Shown here in pieces: positions 62,799 through 64,000 of a DNA stretch of 64,000 nt. This DNA comes from Halomonas fontilapidosi. GTDB taxonomy: Bacteria > Pseudomonadota > Gammaproteobacteria > Pseudomonadales > Halomonadaceae. The first letter of the stretch is position 1. Every line of letters starts with the position of its first letter. Made by a program: the position numbers and the translations under genes. The stretch lies in assembly GCF_014192285.1 (NCBI RefSeq), contig NZ_JACHXQ010000002.1, forward strand, positions 406,968 to 470,967, read 5' to 3'. The notes under the pieces are model-generated. The model was not told the DNA's origin and ran no database searches. It was given only the letters and a program-made list of their open reading frames with translations.

Positions 62799-64000
62799 AT
62801 GGCTACTGGTGTCTGGATTAGTCTCATCGGTTACTTTGCGCTCATGATCGCCATCGGCTTTTATGCAATGCAAAAAGCCACATCTACGTCTGAAGATTAC
62901 ATGCTGGGTGGCCGCGGCCTCAGTCCGCAGGTGGCAGCCCTATCGGCCGGTGCCTCGGACATGAGTGGCTGGTTGCTGCTGGGGTTGCCCGGGGCGATGT
63001 TTGTCTCGGGTTTGGGGTCCGCCTGGATCGGTATCGGCCTGCTCGTGGGTGCGTTCTTCAACTGGACGCTGGTCGCACCTCGCCTTCGCGAGCAGACGCT
63101 TCACTATAATGATGCGATAACCATTCCGGAATTCCTGGGGAATCGATTCCCGACTCAGGCCATTCCGCTGAGAACGGTATCCGCTGTGGTCATCGTGGTC
63201 TTCTTCGCGGTGTACACGGCCTCGGGCCTGGTGGCAGGTGGCAAGCTGTTCGAAAGCGCGTTTGGCGGTATTCTCAACATTGGCGGCATGAGCGACTACG
63301 CGTCGGGCGTCATCATCACACTAGGCGTGGTACTTGCCTATACGGTCGTCGGCGGCTTCCTGGCCGTGAGCATGACGGACTTCGTGCAGGGCTGCATCAT
63401 GATGCTGGCCCTGGTGATCATGCCGGCGGTTGTGCTCTTTGGCGAAGGGGGTGGGGGTTTCGCCCAGGCCTCACAGACCCTGAATGAGGTAGATCCTACG
63501 TTACTCTCGTGGACAGAGGGGCTGACCTTTATCGGCTGGCTGTCCGCAGTAACCTGGGGGCTGGGCTATTTCGGGCAGCCGCACATCATCGTGCGCTTCA
63601 TGGCCATCCGGTCTCAGAAGGACGTCCCTGTTGCTCGTAACATCGGCATGAGCTGGATGCTCATCTCGCTGATCGGCGCAATCGCCCTTGGGGTGTTCGG
63701 TCGGGCCTATGCCGTCCGCAATGGCATGAGTGTCGAAGACCCGGAAACCATCTTCATCATCCTGGCGAATTTGTTGTTCCACCCGCTGGTGACCGGCTTC
63801 CTCTACGCGGCACTGCTTGCGGCGATCATGAGCACCATTTCCAGCCAGCTTCTGGTGTCGTCTTCCTCACTGACCGAGGACTGCTACCGCCTGTTCCTGC
63901 GTAAAGAAGCCTCGGAAAAGGAGACCGTCGCCATCGGCCGGGCTTGTGTCGTACTGGTGGGCCTGGTTGCCGCAGTCATCGCGTCTGATCCGAACTCCAA
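62799..64000 (+). CDS. putP: Sodium/proline symporter PutP (5' part; cut by window end)
   Basis: PutP is a Na+/proline symporter of the SSS family. The visible 400 residues start MATGVWISLIGYFALMIAIGFYAM and cover about ten of the thirteen membrane helices. Family signatures are SEDYMLGGRGLSPQVAALSAGASDMSGWLL (Asp near 55 is the Na+ site in E. coli), the GWLSAVTWGLGYFGQPHIIVRFMA block and LAAIMSTISSQLLVSSSSLTEDCYR. GGAG lies 9 bp before the ATG. The gene runs off the right edge, with the frame open to the last base. It follows putA by 243 bp, allowing its own promoter. Confidence 0.93.
   Translation, partial: MATGVWISLIGYFALMIAIGFYAMQKATSTSEDYMLGGRGLSPQVAALSAGASDMSGWLLLGLPGAMFVSGLGSAWIGIGLLVGAFFNWTLVAPRLREQTLHYNDAITIPEFLGNRFPTQAIPLRTVSAVVIVVFFAVYTASGLVAGGKLFESAFGGILNIGGMSDYASGVIITLGVVLAYTVVGGFLAVSMTDFVQGCIMMLALVIMPAVVLFGEGGGGFAQASQTLNEVDPTLLSWTEGLTFIGWLSAVTWGLGYFGQPHIIVRFMAIRSQKDVPVARNIGMSWMLISLIGAIALGVFGRAYAVRNGMSVEDPETIFIILANLLFHPLVTGFLYAALLAAIMSTISSQLLVSSSSLTEDCYRLFLRKEASEKETVAIGRACVVLVGLVAAVIASDPNS

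Overview
The window looks like a chromosomal segment of a moderately halophilic gammaproteobacterium close to Halomonas. The evidence is the high GC content, the betI-betB-betA osmoprotectant locus, a choline-binding periplasmic protein, and the gammaproteobacterial order hemA-prfA-prmC / TPR lipoprotein-lolB-ispE-prs-rplY-pth-ychF. No rRNA, CRISPR array, phage or insertion sequence was seen. Genus assignment is inference from gene content and protein resemblance; no search was run.

Layout. 0-4.4 kb: polyamine ABC transporter genes (permease cut by the window edge, ATPase) with a PuuB-type oxidase, divergent from a beta-alanine/omega-amino acid:pyruvate aminotransferase. 4.5-9.1 kb, minus strand: moeB, an Lrp-type regulator, prmC, prfA, hemA. 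9.3-16.4 kb, plus strand: TPR lipoprotein, lolB, ispE, prs, rplY, pth, ychF, then tRNA-Met. 16.5-21 kb: apeB, prc, three tRNA-Asn and a second tRNA-Met in the opposite orientation. 21-26 kb: an orphan choline-binding protein divergent from betIBA. 26-36 kb: fadE, an SLC13-type carrier, and an operon of two crotonase-fold proteins with an ADP-forming acyl-CoA ligase, divergent from an RpiR-type regulator. 36-41.5 kb: a four-gene Mn/Zn ABC importer, a quinone reductase and an unknown protein. 41.6-48.3 kb: a glycerophosphodiesterase, a 462-bp perfect tandem duplication, and btuDCF-btuB under a cobalamin riboswitch. 48.5-57.3 kb: a secreted/membrane pair of unknowns, an alcohol dehydrogenase, DUF2797, YeaC-like, rhomboid GlpG, a phosphatase, nadK, an EamA exporter, a Pmp3-domain protein and a CBS protein. 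57.6-64 kb: tRNA-Gly, a small membrane protein, an AraC regulator, a short putA and the 5' part of putP.

How it fits together. Several blocks serve compatible-solute and nitrogen metabolism: polyamine uptake and breakdown toward beta-alanine, choline to glycine betaine, and proline catabolism and uptake. The rest is mostly housekeeping (heme, translation termination, lipoprotein sorting, isoprenoid, PRPP, NADP). The least explained parts are the tandem duplication, the RpiR/acyl-CoA ligase/crotonase locus with two widely spaced inverted operator-like sites, and the secreted PDG-repeat protein with its membrane partner. I found no clearly new biological system; these three are the best candidates for a closer look.
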